A stretch of DNA of 64,000 bases from Rhodosalinus halophilus (GTDB taxonomy: Bacteria; Pseudomonadota; Alphaproteobacteria; Rhodobacterales; Rhodobacteraceae), in NCBI RefSeq assembly GCF_003298775.1, contig NZ_QNTQ01000014.1, positions 62,001-126,000 of the forward strand, written 5' to 3'. A program made the position numbers and the translations under genes. This document shows positions 62,315-64,000 of the stretch, in pieces (positions within the stretch are counted from its first letter, which is position 1; each line of letters starts with the position of its first letter). Under the pieces are notes generated by a model. That model did no database searches. It saw nothing but the letters and a program-made list of their open reading frames with translations, and had not been told where the DNA came from.

Positions 62315-62602
62315 ATGTCCATCGACACCCGCACCGCGGCGCATGTCGCGCATCTCGCCCGCATCCGCGTGGAGCAGGACGAGCTGCCGGCGCTCGCGGA
62401 GGAGTTCAATCGAATCCTGGGGTTCATCGAGGAGCTGAACGAGGTCGACGTCGAAGGGGTCGAGCCGATGGTCAGCGTCACGCCCATGCGGCTGAAGCGG
62501 CGCGACGACACGGTGACCGACGGCGGCATGCCCGAGCGGGTGCTGTCGAACGCGCCCGATGCGCGCGAGGGGTTCTTCGCCGTTCCGAAGGTGGTGGAAT
62601 GA
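62315..62602 (+). CDS. gatC: Aspartyl/glutamyl-tRNA amidotransferase subunit C
   Basis: A 95-residue Gat[21 protein letters not shown] followed by [20 protein letters not shown] and ending [19 protein letters not shown]. It stabilises GatA within GatCAB for misacylated tRNA(Asn/Gln) correction. ATG 62315 has AAGGAGG 12 bases ahead. It overlaps gatA by four bases (ATGA). Confidence 0.94.
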   Translation: MSIDTRTAAHVAHLARIRVEQDELPALAEEFNRILGFIEELNEVDVEGVEPMVSVTPMRLKRRDDTVTDGGMPERVLSNAPDAREGFFAVPKVVE

Positions 62603-64000
62603 CCGATCTCAACGCGCTCACCATCGCCGAGGCGCGCGACGCGCTCGCGCGGGGCGATCTCACCAGCGTCGAGCTGACGGAGGCCTGCCTCGGCGCCGTC
62701 GAGGCGGGGGGCGCACTGGGCGCTTTCGTGCACAAGACGCCCGAGCTCGCGCTGGAGCGGGCGCGGGCGGCGGATGCGCGGCTGAAGGCGGGCGCGGCGC
62801 CGGCGCTGTGCGGGATTCCGCTGGGCATCAAGGATCTGTTCTGCACCGAAGGCGTGGCGAGCCAGGCGGCCTCGCGGATCCTCGACGGCTTCCGCCCGGA
62901 ATACGAAAGCACCGTGAGCGCGCAGCTGCGCGACGCCGGCGCGGTGATGCTGGGCAAGCTCAACATGGACGAGTTCGCGATGGGCTCGTCGAACGAGACG
63001 AGCGTCTACGGCCCGGCCGTGAACCCCTGGAAGGTGGACGAGCGCAAGCTCACGCCCGGCGGCTCCTCGGGCGGCTCGGCCGCTGCGGTGGCGGCCGATC
63101 TCTGCCTCGCCGCCACGGGCACGGATACCGGCGGGTCGATCCGCCAGCCTGCGGCCTTCACCGGGATCGTCGGCCTCAAGCCCACCTACGGGCGCTGCTC
63201 GCGCTGGGGGATCGTGGCCTTCGCCTCCTCGCTCGACCAGGCGGGGCCGATGACCAAGACGGTGCGCGACGCGGCGATCCTGCTGCAGGCGATGGCGGGG
63301 CACGATCCGAAGGATTCCACCTCCGCCGATCTGCCGGTGCCGGACTTCGAGGCGATGCTCTCGGGCGACATCCGCGGCAGGAAGATCGGCATTCCCCGGG
63401 AATACCGGATGGAGGGGATGCCGCAGGAGATCGAGGATCTCTGGGCGAAGGGCGCGGAGATGCTGCGCGATGCCGGCGCCGAGATCGTGGACATCTCGCT
63501 GCCGCACACGAAATACGCGCTGCCGGCCTACTACGTCATCGCGCCGGCCGAGGCCTCGTCGAACCTCGCGCGCTACGACGGCGTGCGCTACGGCTACCGG
63601 GCGAAGCTGGAGCAGGGCGACGGCATCGTTGACATGTACGAGAAGACCCGCGCCGAGGGGTTCGGCGCCGAGGTCAAGCGCCGGGTCATGGTCGGCACCT
63701 ATGTCCTGTCGGCGGGCTTTTACGACGCCTATTACAACCGCGCACGCAAGGTCCGCACGCTGATCAAGCGGGACTTCGAGCAGGCCTTCGATCAGGGCGT
63801 CGACGCGATCCTGACGCCGGCCACCCCGTCGGCCGCCTTTGGCCTTGGCGAGATGGGGCAGGCCGACCCGGTCGAGATGTATCTCAACGACATCTTCACG
63901 GTGACGGTGAACCTCGCCGGGCTGCCGGGCATCTCGGTGCCCGCGGGGCTCGACCGCAAGGGGCTTCCGCTGGGGCTGCAGCTCATCGGCAAGCCCTGGG
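62599..64000 (+). CDS. gatA: Aspartyl/glutamyl-tRNA amidotransferase subunit A (partial, runs off window)
   Basis: The first 467 codons of GatA, an amidase-signature enzyme. Catalytic triad: Lys78 (LGIKDLF), cis-Ser about 156 ([10 protein letters not shown]) and nucleophile Ser180 ([13 protein letters not shown]). GatA makes ammonia from glutamine for transamidation of Glu-tRNA(Gln). The frame is intact to the end of the window; about 30 more residues are expected. Coupled to gatC by ATGA. Confidence 0.94.
   Translation, partial: MTDLNALTIAEARDALARGDLTSVELTEACLGAVEAGGALGAFVHKTPELALERARAADARLKAGAAPALCGIPLGIKDLFCTEGVASQAASRILDGFRPEYESTVSAQLRDAGAVMLGKLNMDEFAMGSSNETSVYGPAVNPWKVDERKLTPGGSSGGSAAAVAADLCLAATGTDTGGSIRQPAAFTGIVGLKPTYGRCSRWGIVAFASSLDQAGPMTKTVRDAAILLQAMAGHDPKDSTSADLPVPDFEAMLSGDIRGRKIGIPREYRMEGMPQEIEDLWAKGAEMLRDAGAEIVDISLPHTKYALPAYYVIAPAEASSNLARYDGVRYGYRAKLEQGDGIVDMYEKTRAEGFGAEVKRRVMVGTYVLSAGFYDAYYNRARKVRTLIKRDFEQAFDQGVDAILTPATPSAAFGLGEMGQADPVEMYLNDIFTVTVNLAGLPGISVPAGLDRKGLPLGLQLIGKPW

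Overview
The window is a high-GC bacterial chromosome segment, most likely from the Rhodobacteraceae (Alphaproteobacteria). This is inferred from family-level cues: a Suv3-type RNA helicase, an S4-domain protein, the 7Fe ferredoxin FdxA and a CarD regulator in a row; a CPA2 antiporter; the LigC/exonuclease pair; and a BoxR-controlled aerobic benzoyl-CoA cluster. No rRNA, tRNA or CRISPR was seen. Genes are dense, and many overlap by 1-11 bases (TGATG, ATGA and GTGA junctions).

Region 1 (1-10,320) is accessory and partly decayed. It holds two related AraC regulators, a frameshifted tyrosine-recombinase remnant, an 857-codon-scale SARP/BTAD regulator with a predicted membrane segment, a secreted HExxH protein and a polyamine-type solute-binding protein. 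It also holds a collapsing operon in which a flavin monooxygenase is still open, while the enolase-superfamily gene before it and the peptide-binding gene after it are broken.

Region 2 (10,321-32,740) is general metabolism. It has a THUMP RNA methyltransferase, gamma-glutamyltransferase, a 2-hydroxyacid dehydrogenase and a complete ugpBAEC glycerol-3-phosphate importer preceded by a clear three-unit Pho box. A cytochrome P450 with an unusual I-helix follows. Next are a minus-strand acyl-CoA synthetase/MaoC/thioesterase/guanine deaminase operon, two oxidoreductases, a RecD-like helicase, dGTPase, ErpA, a BCCT transporter and a glycosyltransferase.

Region 3 (32,825-47,949) is housekeeping and DNA/RNA metabolism: WrbA, PepF, ATP-dependent DNA ligase with its partner exonuclease, the Suv3-like helicase, S4 protein, FdxA, CarD and a KefB/C-type antiporter. 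A low-GC two-gene cassette (about 43,624-44,429) sits exactly between the helicase and the S4 gene. It encodes an unrecognised 100-residue protein and a PIN-domain protein. It is the best candidate here for an undescribed system.

Region 4 (47,950-59,310) is a box-pathway cluster for aerobic benzoate degradation through benzoyl-CoA: a DUF4863 gene, benzoate-CoA ligase, an alpha/beta hydrolase, a DUF309 gene, boxC, boxB, a tiny four-cysteine ORF, boxA, a thioesterase, boxR and an atypical 3-hydroxyacyl-CoA dehydrogenase. TGCA-N6-TGCA palindromes, the motif known for BzdR/BoxR, occur before the first gene, before boxC (over a good -10 box) and before boxR. This implies BoxR control at three points, including autoregulation.

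Region 5 (59,361-64,000) holds a HisA-like paralogue with Glu in place of the catalytic Asp, a transglutaminase-like cysteine peptidase, a UPF0173 metal hydrolase, a ceramidase-fold membrane protein, gatC, and gatA, which runs off the window.
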